Assembly (NCBI GenBank): GCA_946699065.1
Contig: CAMPDV010001994.1
Coordinates: forward strand, 1 to 64,000
Length of the DNA stretch: 64,000 bases
Reading direction: 5' to 3'
From: Loxodes magnus
Taxonomy: Eukaryota; Ciliophora; Karyorelictea; Loxodida; Loxodidae
Shown here: positions 1-11,789 of the stretch, piece by piece
Layout of the letters: every line of letters begins with the position of its first letter
How positions within the stretch are numbered: position 1 is the first letter of the stretch
Position numbers and translations under genes: made by a program
The notes under the pieces: generated by a model
Databases searched by the model: none
What the model was told of the DNA's origin: nothing
Seen by the model: only the letters and a program-made list of their open reading frames with translations

Positions 1-1016
1 GGTTTAAGAATTTGATGTATAAGTCTAGAGACTTAAAGTCTGTTATGTGTTTTTAAATTTAGGGTTTTAAGTTTGTATTAATGTTTTTTATAGGTACTTA
101 TACTTATTGGGTTAAAGTTTGTTACTCCAATTTAAGAGAGTTTATGTTTAATTAAATCTTAATTTTCTACTCATAGTTTAAAGGAGATATATCGAATGAA
201 TTTTAGTTACTCAATACGAAGATACGAGGTAAGAATTGCTTCTATTTATTTAATTAGCTTCCCTTTTAATCATATGATTTGCATCATTGTCTTAAACCAG
301 CTATTAGCTCCATAGCTTGTGTTAAATTAAGGATTTACAAGAATAAAAGTAAAAATAAGGAGTAGAAGTTTTAGCTTTATAAGAATAATTGGAAGAAGAA
401 AATTAAAGTAGAAGAACTTAAATGTTGGACCTATTTTACAATAACGAATATCTAATTATACTCTTTTAATTCTTATTGGCTAAGGCTCAAAGAAGGGGAA
501 TATTCATCTTTAACCTTTCTAAAAGATTTATTTATTTAAGCAAGTTTTTTAAATGAAATTGATCAATTGAAGTTAATTAAGTACCTGCACTATAATAATA
601 TCTCTTACTTTTTTATGGATGGTTTCTTTCGCTTTATATAGAGAATATTTACTTTTTTCCACTTTAGATTAAACTAGTAGAAAGATATTAAGGAACTATA
701 ATCTGAAATCAGTTTGTCTATCATAGCAAGAAAAATAAAAGCTGAATGTTTTTGTGAGTCTTTTTTTGATTGGCACAAGTAATTTGTAACAGTTTTAGAA
801 ATAAAGATATCTTACTCTTGAACTAGTTTCTATGCTTGTTTTAATCCAAGATAATAATTAAGATATTGACTGAAGCATAATACCTAGTTGAAAAATAAGA
901 AGCTGACCTATTTACATAATTCTATAAAAAAGCTTTAATCTTCTGTACAAATCTTAATTTAATTTCCAGTTATAAGCCTTAAGCTTTTGAAAATTATTGA
1001 AAAAACATCTAAAATT
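1..1016. repeat. 1-kb direct repeat, copy A1
   Basis: Positions 1-1016 match 51489-52504 in the same orientation. I saw one substitution (C at 279 against G in the other copy) and no indels. The match begins at or before the left edge of the window, so the true repeat may be longer. It ends abruptly after a shared AAAATT at 1011-1016; beyond that the two copies have unrelated sequence. Such high identity means a very recent duplication, conversion or assembly effect. The repeat carries part of a coding-like stretch described separately. Confidence 0.9.
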
Positions 1017-2300
1017 CAGTAAGATGAGTTTAAACAATCATTAAGACATACTAATGATATTAGGCCAATACTCTAGATTGAGTGACATTATGAAATTTAT
1101 TGATTCTAGTCTTTAAGTGATTAGCTAGGTATACAATTTTACTAAGTAAATAGTTAAAAGTATTTAAGATGCTAATAGAGATCATAATCAACATTATAGT
1201 ATTTTAGCTTCTTATTTAGATCCTAGCAATTTGCAGTTTAATATCTTGCTACATAACCTTTATAAACTTCCCTATTTTCAGTTTACATCAAACACTTTTG
1301 AGTTAATGATAGGAGTAAGGTTAACTGTCTAATTGCATATATTAATTAGCTATTAACTAGATTTAGCTCATTTTTATATATCTAACTGAGTTTAATACAT
1401 CATATATGGCATTTTATCTCTACTTTACTAATAATTAAGAATTATCCCTTCTATAGAGATTTATTAATATCTGGAGTATTAATTACTATATATCCATTAG
1501 ATACTCTTATGTATAATAATATAGCTATCTAAGAAACTCTATTTTTAAGAGATTTATCTCAAATGAAAAACACAAGCAACCTTCAAAAGAAGCACTTATA
1601 TATATAGCTAGCTACCAATTAATAACCATCAAAGTATTAAAGGAGAAACATATGAAAATGCCATCAATTAGCCATAGGCCTTTATTTCATTATTATCTAA
1701 TTATATGCAAGATTAGCTACGCCTTTATTAACCTCAGCTCTAAAGGACATCTATAAATCAAATTATATACACTTATATCCATCCTAATTAAAAGCCAAAT
1801 CAAACGGATAAGAGATAGTAGAGAGATATTTTAGCCAAATCAAGCTGTTCTTCTTAGTCAGAAGTTAGAATATTGGCTATAAAATTAGAACAAGAAAGCA
1901 AGTTGGCTTCTTAAATTAATAGTGACAAGTATTATTAGATTATTTAGACATCTGTCAAGCATCAAGAATCAACATATAGCTTCTTAGGTAAGGTGTAAGA
2001 AGCTTTGGATTAATATCATGCTCAAAATTTTAAAAAAGATGAAAATGAATCAAGTTAATAGGAAACATTGTAAGTATCTAAATAGGAAAAGCCACTATCT
2101 CTTATTCAAATCCGATTGAATAAATAGTCTAAAATGTGCCTTTGTGATCCATAAAGCAAATTGTAAAATAGAATGTCCTTGTGGAAATAAAGCTAAAGTT
2201 GATTGTCCTTGTAAAAGAATGGATTATATAAGTTTTAAAGAGTTAATAATAGTCTGTTTTTGTTTGAATGGTTTTTACCTAAATCTATATATATGAAGCT
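180..2300 (+). pseudogene. Degenerate unrecognised coding region
   Basis: I do not recognise this protein. On the plus strand, under the recoded table, short blocks have coding-like make-up: Glu/Lys/Gln-rich, with G enriched at codon position 1. Examples are VEVLALQEQLEEEN near 362-405, DIKELQSEISLSI near 680-720, YLVEKQEADLFTQF near 880-925, and a long block at 1861-2100 with GKVQEALDQYHAQNFKKDEN. A Cys-rich end (CKIECPCGNKAKVDCPC) lies near 2162-2215. The blocks sit in different frames, with at least seven frame changes, so this is either a decayed gene or one with introns I cannot place. The minus strand also reads open here, but its composition is less coding-like. Its 5' part lies in the 1-kb repeat. 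Confidence 0.35.
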
Positions 2301-2449
2301 CTATACATTGTAATATTTGAAAAATGAGTTTAAATGACTAATATAGAAGCTTATTGAATAATCATTTATATGATTAATAACTGAGATAGATCTTTTATCT
2401 TTGTACTCTAAAGTTAAAAGTATAGCTTTATACCCTTAAACTTACTTTT

Positions 2450-4330
2450 TAATCAATTATGAGTTTTTCTGATTCTGTACAAGTTAATACCTTGTACAGT
2501 TACCTAGATTTAATTATAACCTTTTGAAGATAAATGATCTAGTAAGCTCACTAAATTAATAATTTGCTATTAAGATGCTTTTAGTATGAATATTAATAAA
2601 GACCCAATATCTTGGAGTTCTATCAAGTATGAACTTAAGCAAAATATCTATAAGGGATTTTTAAGAGAAAATAGATAAAGTTTTTATATAAGAAATTCAA
2701 ATGATTAATAGAGGAAATTTAGGTTTAGCTATTCAATTAGGAGAATTAATAGCAAGATTAAAGTTAAGAACCTGCAGTTAAACAAAAGTATCCTAGAAGT
2801 AGATCAACAAGGATGTTACATTGTCAATCTAAAATTTCTAAAAAGTGCCTTACTAATCATCTAAAATATCTATCAAAAGTCATACCAATTGACATTGTAA
2901 ATAACCCCTAGACTAATTATTTAGACATCAAGCAAGATTTCCAAATGAAAACCTAGAAAGAGTATAAATATGGAAAATAATGGAATAGTAAAGTATTGTT
3001 AAGACATGTTATTAAATAGAAGGATTCGTCAAATGTCTTGTAGAACAAAGTTTTACTAATATTGCTAGTTAGGAAGACAGAAATATGAAAATAATGGATA
3101 TTTTGTGGTAAATTTAAAAATAAAATCTTAATAATTTCTTATTAAGTAAATTATAATAAAACTCTTATAAACATATATCAAATTAATTAGAATGTATAGC
3201 GTTTCTTAGTACTCGTATTTATGCATTAATTTAATTTTCTATAATGACTAAAAGCATTAGAAGTATAACTTAAGATAATCTCTATAATATACTATATATA
3301 TACGTTCTTGATTCAAACTAAAATAATCTACTCTTCTTTCTTAAGTAAATAAAGTTCTTTATTTATCTTTCAAATCTTATATCTCTATATTGTCTAGATA
3401 ATTTATTCTGAAGACAAATTATTTCTTGATCTTACATTTTTTATTCAACTCAGGATGATTCTAATTATCATTAATCTTTTTTAATATTTCTTAAGAATTT
3501 CCTCTTTATCAAACTTCTTTCCTTGACTTCTTAATAATACAAGCTAACCATTAGATATCTGACTTCTTACATGAAAAGAAGCTAGATAGTTATACTCTCG
3601 TTCATTTTTAGAGTTCTTTTAATAAATTTATTTTATTCCCTCAAGTTTAGGGATATAATTTATCTATTGATATACTCTTTATCTTCAAATCCCTATAAAA
3701 TCTCTTAGAACATGAATAACCTTAAAATATTCTGCTATTTATTCAAGTTAACTAAGCTTTTTATATAATAACATTACTTTATTTTGCTCATCAAAGTTAT
3801 TTACCAGCTTCTATTTCCTACAGATTCTAGTCAAACTTTCTTACTAAGCATGTCAAAACACACTTTTAGACTAAAATCAACTAAACTGATTCAAATTTTG
3901 TTAGTAAGTGAATTAAGAGTTGACTTCATTAATAATATCTTACTCCTATTTAGCTTGAAGTTAATCTATATTTTCTTTTCTAAACTTAACGTTCTATTAC
4001 TTACTGAAATTTATTAGGTTTAATTTGCTTCATACTAAATCTGAGCTTTATTATTTACCTAATAGATATCACTAGCTTATTTATATACCTTAAAATATAT
4101 AATTGAGATAGTATATATTATACTTAGCTTTATCAACTTTTATTACTATATTTTCTAACTTTAATTTGCCTATATGCTTAAGCTATACCTTAATACTCCT
4201 TAGATTTTATCAAATACTTATTTCAATATATCTTCCAAACTTAAAAACATACTAAATTATTTACCTCTAATTTTAAATGCAAGTATAGACTACTTAAATC
4301 TAAGTCAACCTAGAGACTATACAACTTAGT
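2450..4330 (-). CDS. Possible unrecognised gene, minus strand
   Basis: One minus-strand frame reads without a frame break from about 4330 down to about 3290, with TAA/TAG as Gln and a few TGA as Trp. A candidate Met codon is at 4250-4248, followed by FLSLEDILKQVFDKIQGVL. Further on come hydrophilic, Lys/Glu/Gln-rich blocks such as QEVKERSLIKRKFLRNIKK (near 3530-3590) and LQNKLSRQYRDIRFERQIK (near 3360-3415). The frame stays open further down to 2450 and beyond, but there it is less convincing. No domain is recognised. TGA frequency is not below chance, so openness is not proof. If real, it is convergent with the degenerate plus-strand region to its left. Confidence 0.3.
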
Positions 4331-4524
4331 CTTCATAAGACTATACCTTTAACTAATAAATATAGTCTAATTAGTACCTCATATTCAGCGCTAAACATTA
4401 CCTAAATATCCTCTACCAGTATAAATGTACTATCAAGCTAATAGATGCAAGATTTTACTCTAGATATTCTTTTAATGCTATATATTTAAAATAAACATTA
4501 TTGATAAAAGTACCTTTTATTAAT

Positions 4525-7130
4525 GTCCATGGTGCATATTTTCTCTACTTCAATTATTTTTATATTCCTTTTCAAGTTTCCTTAATTAATTTCATCTAAG
4601 AAAATATTTAATTTATTTTTCTATCTTTTTTTTGATGCAGTCTAAATTTTCTCCTTGCTTCTTATTTCATTTTAATATAATTATCAATTTCTTAGCATCC
4701 TTATCTAATTAGATATTTTACTTATTTCGCCTTCTATTAGAAATATTTTGTTAGTTTTTTTGTTTCTACTGTATATTATATTGTCTCATTTAATTTGTTA
4801 CAAAGCCACACATCGCTTACGTCGCTTCTTGGATGTATTCTGATCATTTTTCATAGTATGCTTCGCTATCAAAATTTTCGAACTCGCTAAGATCTATTCT
4901 CTAGAATAATTCTTTGAATCTTTCTTGAACCTTTTCTGCTTTAATTTTTGAAAGTTTATCCATTTAATTTATGGGTTTTTTCGATATTCTTCCGCAATTT
5001 TTATCTTTATTTTGTCTGGCTAATGATCTCCTATTTGTCTCTATTGATAGAATTTTGTGCTGATAATGCTAGGAAATATATACTGATCAGTTAAGAAGTA
5101 TTCTACTTTGAATTTTCCTTTTTCTTAAGTTGTGATGAAGGTTGGATATTAATTTGGATCTTTACGATCTAAAAGATAATCTTTTATCAAGTTAAATAAG
5201 TATTAGCCTGCATTATTATGCTCATACGGTAAAAATTGGGGAATATGCATATTAAAATTCCCTAAAATTAAAATTTATCTATTTGGTGCTTTTTTTTAAT
5301 ATTATAGACTTTCATAAAAGGGTATTAGTTAATCAGAGTCGGATGATGTAGTGCAATATACGTTTTTCAATGCCAGCCAATCATGATCATCAAGTGTTAA
5401 ACCATTTAATCTTCCTCCCTAAAATAATTCTGCTTGTCTGAGATTCGCTATATCTAATACCTTAGTTCTGCTGGTAGTTCCATCTTTTATATAAAATCAT
5501 ACTCCTTTGTAGTGTTTATGTGCTCAATTTTATTATAGCTCTGAATCCGTATATATAAGGCATTTCAGCAGTTTATCCACAAATATTCTTAAATCGCCAT
5601 AATTTCTATTTTCTTTTCACACATAAACTTGCTTAATTCTTCCTTGTTTGATTTTATTCCTCTGAAATTTGCTGTGCCTATGTTTAATTCTGTCTATTTT
5701 ATTATATTAGTATTTCCTTGTACTTCCTATTTTTCTTGATCCTCCTACCCTGCATTTTTAGCTTCCTCTTCTTTAAAGTGTGAAAACCAAATCGTTCTAA
5801 TGCTTATTATTTTTCCTGTACTTTTTTCTTCAATTTTTTTACTCAATACTATCATCTTATATATTTTTTTCTATTTTTTTTAAGACAGTGCTGTATTTAT
5901 GCATACTTCCTTTCTGTCACTGTTTTCTAGTTGTTTCAGTTTTTTTTTCATATTTCCTATTTTATTTTCTGTTTTTTGTGACATTGATAGTTTTGCCTCA
6001 GTTTTATTTATTTAATTTTGAAGTTAAGTATCTATTTTAGTCGATCGCTTTTAAAGTAACTTTAGTATGGCTTAAACTTGTTGTCTTTATTAGAATTAAA
6101 AAGTAGCATTTTATTTGAAGGTTAATCTTCTTCAGTTTTCTTCACTTTCTTTTCCTTCGCTATCAATTTCTCTTTACAGTAAGGCGTTTTATTCCTGATT
6201 TCCGAATGCATCAGCCTGATTTTTACTTCCTTAGCATTTTTAATTGCTTCCTTAATGGTTTTTTTTCTTAAGTATCAATTTGTGCTATACCCTTTTTGGT
6301 TACAGTTCATACATTTCAATCTGATGGATGAATCAAGTAAGGGCTTATACCTCCTTCGTCTTGATTATCTAGTATAATTTCTGCATCTTTGATCTCCTTC
6401 AATCCTAAACAATTTTTCATTTTCCCATTGGCTCACATTGTACCTTTTACGGTTCCGATCTCTGTGTACATATTATTTTTCTGTACTGCTATAGATGGGT
6501 TTCTACCTGGCTTAAACTTGAATACATGTTAAATGTTCAGTGAATCGGGTAGTTCTTAATGTTGTAGAATTCCTCTTTATTTCTTTGCTCTGTTGGTATT
6601 ACAACATTTCTAATCTTCTATGTTTAATTATTTCCGAATTGTGTGAGTGTTTCCTTATTTTTGAAGCATATAATAATAATTCCTGTCTGAAGGAGATTCG
6701 CACTCTAAATATTTTACCATATTCTTAATTCAGATATCTGAGAAATGCTTGAACGATTTCATTTTCTTGCATTTCTGCTGGACTGAGTCTTTGGTTGTAG
6801 TAATTTTCTTATAAACATTTATTGAAACAGGTAACTCCTACTCTTTTAGCAGTTTTGAGCTGTGTATTCCCGTCCTCATTTTATGGTATTTGCTCGTTCT
6901 TTTCTTCTTCCATTATAATGATTTGCACAGAGCTGAGATTTGATATGATGTTCTAAATTACCTACTTTTTTGATAGGTTGCCTAGATTTTAGATTTCTAT
7001 CCTTTTTTTCTGCATTACTTCTAGTAGTTATAATATTTTGTGATAGAGACGTTTTTCTTAAAAATAATATCAAAGATATTTTGTAAAGCTCTTTCATAGC
7101 TTTGTTAAATTTAATAAGCAGTCCCGATCC
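4525..7130 (-). mobile_element. LINE fragment: ORF1 region + endonuclease (copy 1)
   Basis: This is a non-LTR retrotransposon piece read on the minus strand. The 5' part, from a Met codon at 7097, gives a basic ORF1-like protein (MKELYKISLILFLRK...). Nearer the 3' end is an apurinic-type endonuclease. LALKNVYCTTSS around 5340-5370 corresponds to INVYVPTT in the plus-strand LINE at 35985. ILGNFNMHIPQF around 5235-5270 corresponds to the family's GDFN motif, with Asn for Asp. It continues into the linker (QERFKELFQRIDLSEFENF near 4885-4950) and stops at 4525, before the RT. Frames are interrupted several times, so it is dead. The copy at 43365-46030 ends at the same point, so its boundary is that of a segmental duplication. 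Confidence 0.75.
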
Positions 7131-7300
7131 AAGTCTGGCGACATGTGGAATATAGGATATCTACTTGATATAATAGCTTAATATTGTAGTATTTAAGTAA
7201 ATAAAGTAATAATGTAATAATAGATATTTATATACTAATTTTTGATGGTAACTGTTATAAATTAGCTTTTATAGCTTTTGTAGTCTAAATAATAATAAAA

Positions 7301-8695
7301 ATGTAAGCGTTACCAAAATGCTTAATCTGCTTAGAAGATTACAACTTAACTAATGCTCTTCCAACTGTCTTACCTTGTGGACATATTTACTGTGGTTTGT
7401 GTTTGAATACTGAGTACTGATTATAAGGCATAATGTAATGTCCTATTTGTTAAAAAGGATTCCATTTTAGATTTGATGATTTACCTTAAGAAAGTGATTT
7501 AATAAGAATGATATTTTAAAACTAATAATACATATAAAAGATTTAAGATGCTAGATAGAAATTAAAAGAGATAAGGAGGTAAATTATGGAAAAATCTAAA
7601 ACCATTACAACCAAATAATCAAACATTAGTAATACTCTCATAATACCACTAACTAATATCATCATCAATCATTAACCAACATTTATCTACCAAAAATAAC
7701 ACTCAAATATTATCTAATTCTACTAATCACTAAAACCAACTATACTCTAATATAACTCATAACCACCTACAATACTAAAGTCTAAATTAACTTACAATCT
7801 AATAAGATACAAACTATAACACAATACTAAGTAACCAAATATTATTTAGACTAATTAACATAAACTAACCTAACACTTTATATAATCTAACTATATTCAC
7901 TATTTTAATTGAGAAATTTAAAAATTAAGTTTATTTAATATTTAAACAGAGTAATTACGATAAGTCTAAGTTTAAATTATAATTCCAGACAATAATAAAA
8001 GTATAGAATATTAGAATAAGTTATATTTAATTGGATGATATAACTAAAATTAAAAGAAAGGAATAAAAGAAACTTGATAATTTGATTTTGAAGGTAATGG
8101 AATAAAACTTAGTGATCTAAATGAGGGAAGAGGTGGCTTTGGAATAGCAGCTGCTTAAAAATATGTTTATGTGGTTGGAGGAATTACTAATAATTACCAA
8201 CGGTAATAATCAGTAGAAAAGTTAAAGATAGGAAACTAAAGTAAATGATAAAACTGTTCTTAATTTCCATTCTTAATAGCTGAATCAACTTTAGTAGTAG
8301 ATAAAGATGAATAAAATATTTATTCTTTTGGAGGGTTAAATTAGAAAGGATATACTTTAAAAGATATATGAAAATATAACATATAGAATGATAGATGAAG
8401 TAAGTAAAATTTGAGTCTTCCTGAAGCTGTTGTTAGGCCTATAGTTTTTTTAGAACCTTTTATCATATTTGGAGGTATGAAAAATGCATTTACGAAAGAA
8501 TATTCAAGAAGAATATATAAAATAAGCAAAGAATAATGACAATAAAGTTAAATTTTTAAAAATGTTTTAGCTTTAACGGAGATGAAAATAAGAAACAACT
8601 ATGGATATGTTTTTGCTTTAGAATAGGAAAGAGTTTCAATAATGAGGATTGATTTAGAAAAATTGAGTTATAGAAGTATTAGAAGTAATAACTGA
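7301..8695 (+). CDS. RING-finger / Kelch-repeat protein, paralogue 1
   Basis: A complete 464-aa gene under the recoded table, ATG 7301 to TGA 8693-8695. Residues about 7-52 form a C3HC4 RING finger (CLICLEDYN, LPCGHIYCGLCLNTEYW, QCPICQKGF), the E2-binding module of ubiquitin ligases. A Gln/Asn/Ile-rich linker of about 170 residues follows. The C-terminal half has Kelch-type blades (YLIGWYNQNQ, VYVVGGITNNYQ, IYSFGGLNQKG, FIIFGGMKNAF), usually substrate-binding. TGA encodes the expected Trp in TEYW, KETW, SKWQN, DIWKYN, DRWSK and EQWQQ. The paralogue at 46192 has identical length and the same stop. Probably a cytosolic ubiquitin ligase subunit (inferred). The first blade has GW where Kelch normally has GG, so this copy may be the less conserved one. 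A LINE fragment lies just upstream in the opposite orientation. Confidence 0.9.
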
Positions 8696-9052
8696 TAAAC
8701 ATAATAATAATATCTATTTTATTAATAATATTTAAAATAAATATAATTTAATATGTAAAGAAGTAGTTAAAAGATCTTTAATTAGTTAAATATATTACTA
8801 CTTATTAAAATATTTAAAGCGTCTGAAATAAATGAAGAATAAGATTTTATCTAAACATCTTTAAAAGTCTATTATTCAAATATTATCATTATTCAGATAC
8901 AAATATATAGCTTATAATATACCAAAACATATTCAACATAATCAAAAGAACTATCTTTAAATACATCCTTATATTAAAATTATACAAGTACTACTTAGAT
9001 TACTCTATTATTTATCTAATCAAATCAAAACTATAATAAAATAATAAATAGA

Positions 9053-9466
9053 TAAAAATGATTATAGAGCGCATAGCACCTCATTGGCGCGCATCTCTTT
9101 CAATTTTAATATTTAATATTAAGAAAAATGTTCTCATGTTTCTTGTTAAAATTCTAGAGATCTGATGACTAATGTCAGCTTCTCCAAATGGGGAATCTTC
9201 TTATTATAAATTATTCTAAAATCTTGAATCGAATATTTCAGTCTTCTTGAACAAAGTCCAAATAAGAGATAGTTATTAAGTCGGTAATTAGAAGCCCCGT
9301 CAGTCAAACTTTCATACTGCTAGAGAGAACTCTCGGGGTAAGTTAGGTATGCTTCAACGGAGCTTATCCGCCCTTTTACGTGGTGGCATCTAGTGCGAGA
9401 TTACTCGCAATGCAGTATACACTGCACCAGATTGCCTACTAATTTGTCTGACGCGGCCGACATCCA
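9053..9466 (-). mobile_element. SINE family 1, copy 1 (absent from paralogous site)
   Basis: An island of about 410 bp, richer in GC than its surroundings, oriented on the minus strand. It begins GGATGTCGGCCGCGTCAG at 9466 and ends with the tail module GAAAGAGATGCGCGCC...GCGCTCTATAATC near 9053, followed by an A/T-rich run. A second, diverged copy lies at 57825-58238 on the plus strand. The corresponding place in the segmental duplication (near 47935) runs straight from AAACTATAATAAAATAATA into ATTAAGCTATACC with no insert. Imperfect 15-bp flanks (TATAATAAAATAATA / TATAATATATAATAG) look like target-site duplications. No ORF is expected. The polymerase III origin of the 5' end is not clear to me. 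Confidence 0.8.
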
Positions 9467-9479
9467 TTTTATATAATAT

Positions 9480-10635
9480 ATAATAGTTAAGCTATACCTA
9501 CATCTAAATACTAGTTAAGTATCACTACTATCATCAAGTCAAAATCTTAAACCCTTAGATACATTATTCCTTTAATTATTTAAACTAAAATCTATATACT
9601 TAAAAATCCCTTCTATATCCAATAATAAAACCAAGTCATTATAACACCTTAACTCTCGATAAAAACTCAATCATAAGATAAGATAATATAATAGATTATC
9701 TAGACTTCAACATTATTAGTTTTGTTACAAATCAAAATTTTTGTTAAGTTTAATAAAATTCACCTTCTACTTTAAATTTGTTCCAATCTTCGTTAGCTAC
9801 ATATTCTTTGAAGCTGGTTAAGGTAGATAATGATATAGGAAAAATAAGAAGTTAAATTAAGTTGTGGATATGTTGCTAATACTTAAAAGAAACGTTTAAG
9901 AAATGAATTAAAAAAGTATCAAAAATAAATTTAATGAGATAAAGAAAATATTGTATACTAACATAAGATAACAAAAAGGAGATAATGGATTGAAAAATTT
10001 AACATTTTCATGGACTAAATAAATAAAGGTAATTTGAATAGCAAACAGATATGTTTTCACCATTAAACTGTAATTATCTTACTATTTAATATCTAATTAA
10101 AAGGTAAGAACATGAATAATTTCTTTAAACTTAAGAAAATATTTTAGCTATATTAGCCTATTTGATTAACTCTTACTTTATAAGTTATTGAGAAAATACT
10201 TTTGAGTAAAGAAAAGTGACTTTAATTCTATAACTAATCAATTAAATATAATAATTAATTAAATCCATTATAATGATAGTATTGAAGAAATACTAGCTAA
10301 TAAGCAAAATTTACAAAACTTAAAATAAACTTTAAAACTATAAGCTGATAACTTAGTAAATATATTATAAATTATTAATCAAATGCATAATATTTACATT
10401 TTTCCTTTAAATTATCTAAATTAGTCTTTATTAGTAACTAAAAACAATCAAATCATAAATACGCTATTTATTACCATAGTTGAAACAGAATATAATAGTA
10501 AATACTATAATATGTAGCCATATCCAAAATTTAAATACTAGTTTTTATTACTATAGTCATAAATATTTTACTCCAATATAATTATATTAATATCAAAATA
10601 TCATTCATAATTCATTTCAATTTACCTATCTAAAC
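9480..10635. other. AT-rich interval without recognised gene
   Basis: Up to about 9735 this is the downstream flank of the segmental duplication (compare 47937-48190). From 9735 to 10635 I see only AT-rich sequence, with no motif, repeat partner or frame that I can support. Confidence 0.5.
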
Positions 10636-10639
10636 CATT

Positions 10640-11465
10640 TTTCAAATTAAATGGCAGAAGCTCTCAAGAAGGGTTTTTTCCAGCTCCATAGAAAAAGGAA
10701 AGAAAACCAGAGACTGCTAATTCTTCTTCTACCACGTCTTCTTTAATAACATAATAATTTTCTTAGGCTCTTTAACCCCAATATTTAGAAAAATAAAGAT
10801 AATCTTAAATTGAATAAGAAATTAAATCAACAGAAACTAACTAAAGCAAGCGAGGCTTTTTACTCCCATAGTTACAATCAATCAAATACATGAAAAGTGG
10901 TAACTAAAAATAATGTAGAAATAGAAAAATGATGAATAGCTAATAATAGAATAACTTATGAAATCTATTCGTAACCTTTAAGAAGAAGTTGAAATATTAA
11001 AGAAAGAAAACCAAAAATTATTATAGATAAGTTAAAAAAATGAAGAAAGATTAGTGAAACAGGAAATCTAAGTTAAAATTTTTGGAGAAAAAAGAATTTA
11101 ACTTTAGCTGAAAATAAAATGAAACTAGATTACATAAAACCCATAGAGATAACTCCTCCCAGAAGGATCGTCAAGCTGTACTACCTGTGCAAATTAAGAT
11201 TCCACATATACTAGAGATGCAGGATATATTTGGATAAGCAGCGAAGAAACAGTGAAGAGATTTGGAGAGAACTGTCAATGATTTATTTAGACATTGAAGA
11301 CTATTTAGAAGGAGGTTTTTTCAAGGGAGTGTCAAAACTCCAAAAAATTTAGGATTCCCGAACTTTTATTTTAAACCTAAAAGAAAGAACTATGGAGGTA
11401 TATATTGAGGGGTAAAATCCTCTGTAGATAGGAAAACTTTAATTTAGTATATTATTATTATTAAA
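10640..11465 (+). mobile_element. Zinc-knuckle ORF element, degraded copy
   Basis: A retroelement fossil related to the intact ORF at 19075. It opens with an ATG near 10651 and the start MAEALKKGFFQLHRK, similar to MKGLKKGFY of the intact copy. It has a coiled-coil-like middle (LQEEVEILKKENQKL), and near 11180-11230 a knuckle-like block in which the first Cys is replaced (YYLCKLRFHIYQRC against CYFCKSTNHLYRRC). It ends in a short ATT run at 11446-11461. It is broken, with roughly two or three breaks. No reverse transcriptase is attached. It is tail-to-tail with the next element. Confidence 0.6.
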
Positions 11466-11789
11466 AATAGTAAATATTATAATCTTAATTTAAACTTACT
11501 TAGTCTGCTTTTAAGGCTATTTTTGGGAAATTATGTTGTAATTAATATCTTAATTTATATTCTAATTATGTTTTGTTTAAAGATAAAATATTTTCATTTA
11601 AAAATTCAAAAATATCATTGAAAAAAGTAAAAAATCATACCGCTTCTAAATAAAATCAAACAAAAAAAATCCTCAGATACTAAAATATAAAAGAAGGAAA
11701 TAAATCAATCATGTTATAAAAATTAATTAAAAATTAACCATTCATAAACATAACATAGCATAATTTATTAAAGTGACTTCACCTTTATT

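Larger units (their letters stand above)
4525..9735. repeat. Segmental duplication, copy 1 (LINE + RING-Kelch gene)
   Basis: This aligns in the same orientation with about 43365-48190. Both copies hold a minus-strand LINE fragment followed by a plus-strand RING-Kelch gene and its downstream flank. Similarity is uneven. The LINE part differs by roughly one base in ten with many small indels. The stretch 7270-7870 is almost identical. The Kelch half and 3' flank are again diverged. Copy 1 contains a SINE (9053-9466) that copy 2 lacks. Confidence 0.85.

Noticed and set aside
1-2450. A minus-strand frame open right across this region
   Set aside because: With TAA/TAG/TGA all sense, openness means nothing; the plus strand has better codon-position bias (for example 1861-2100), so the minus reading was not called here.
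8341-8529. Minus-strand frame, with a twin at 47232-47420
   Set aside because: Both are antisense to the Kelch repeats of the RING-Kelch genes.
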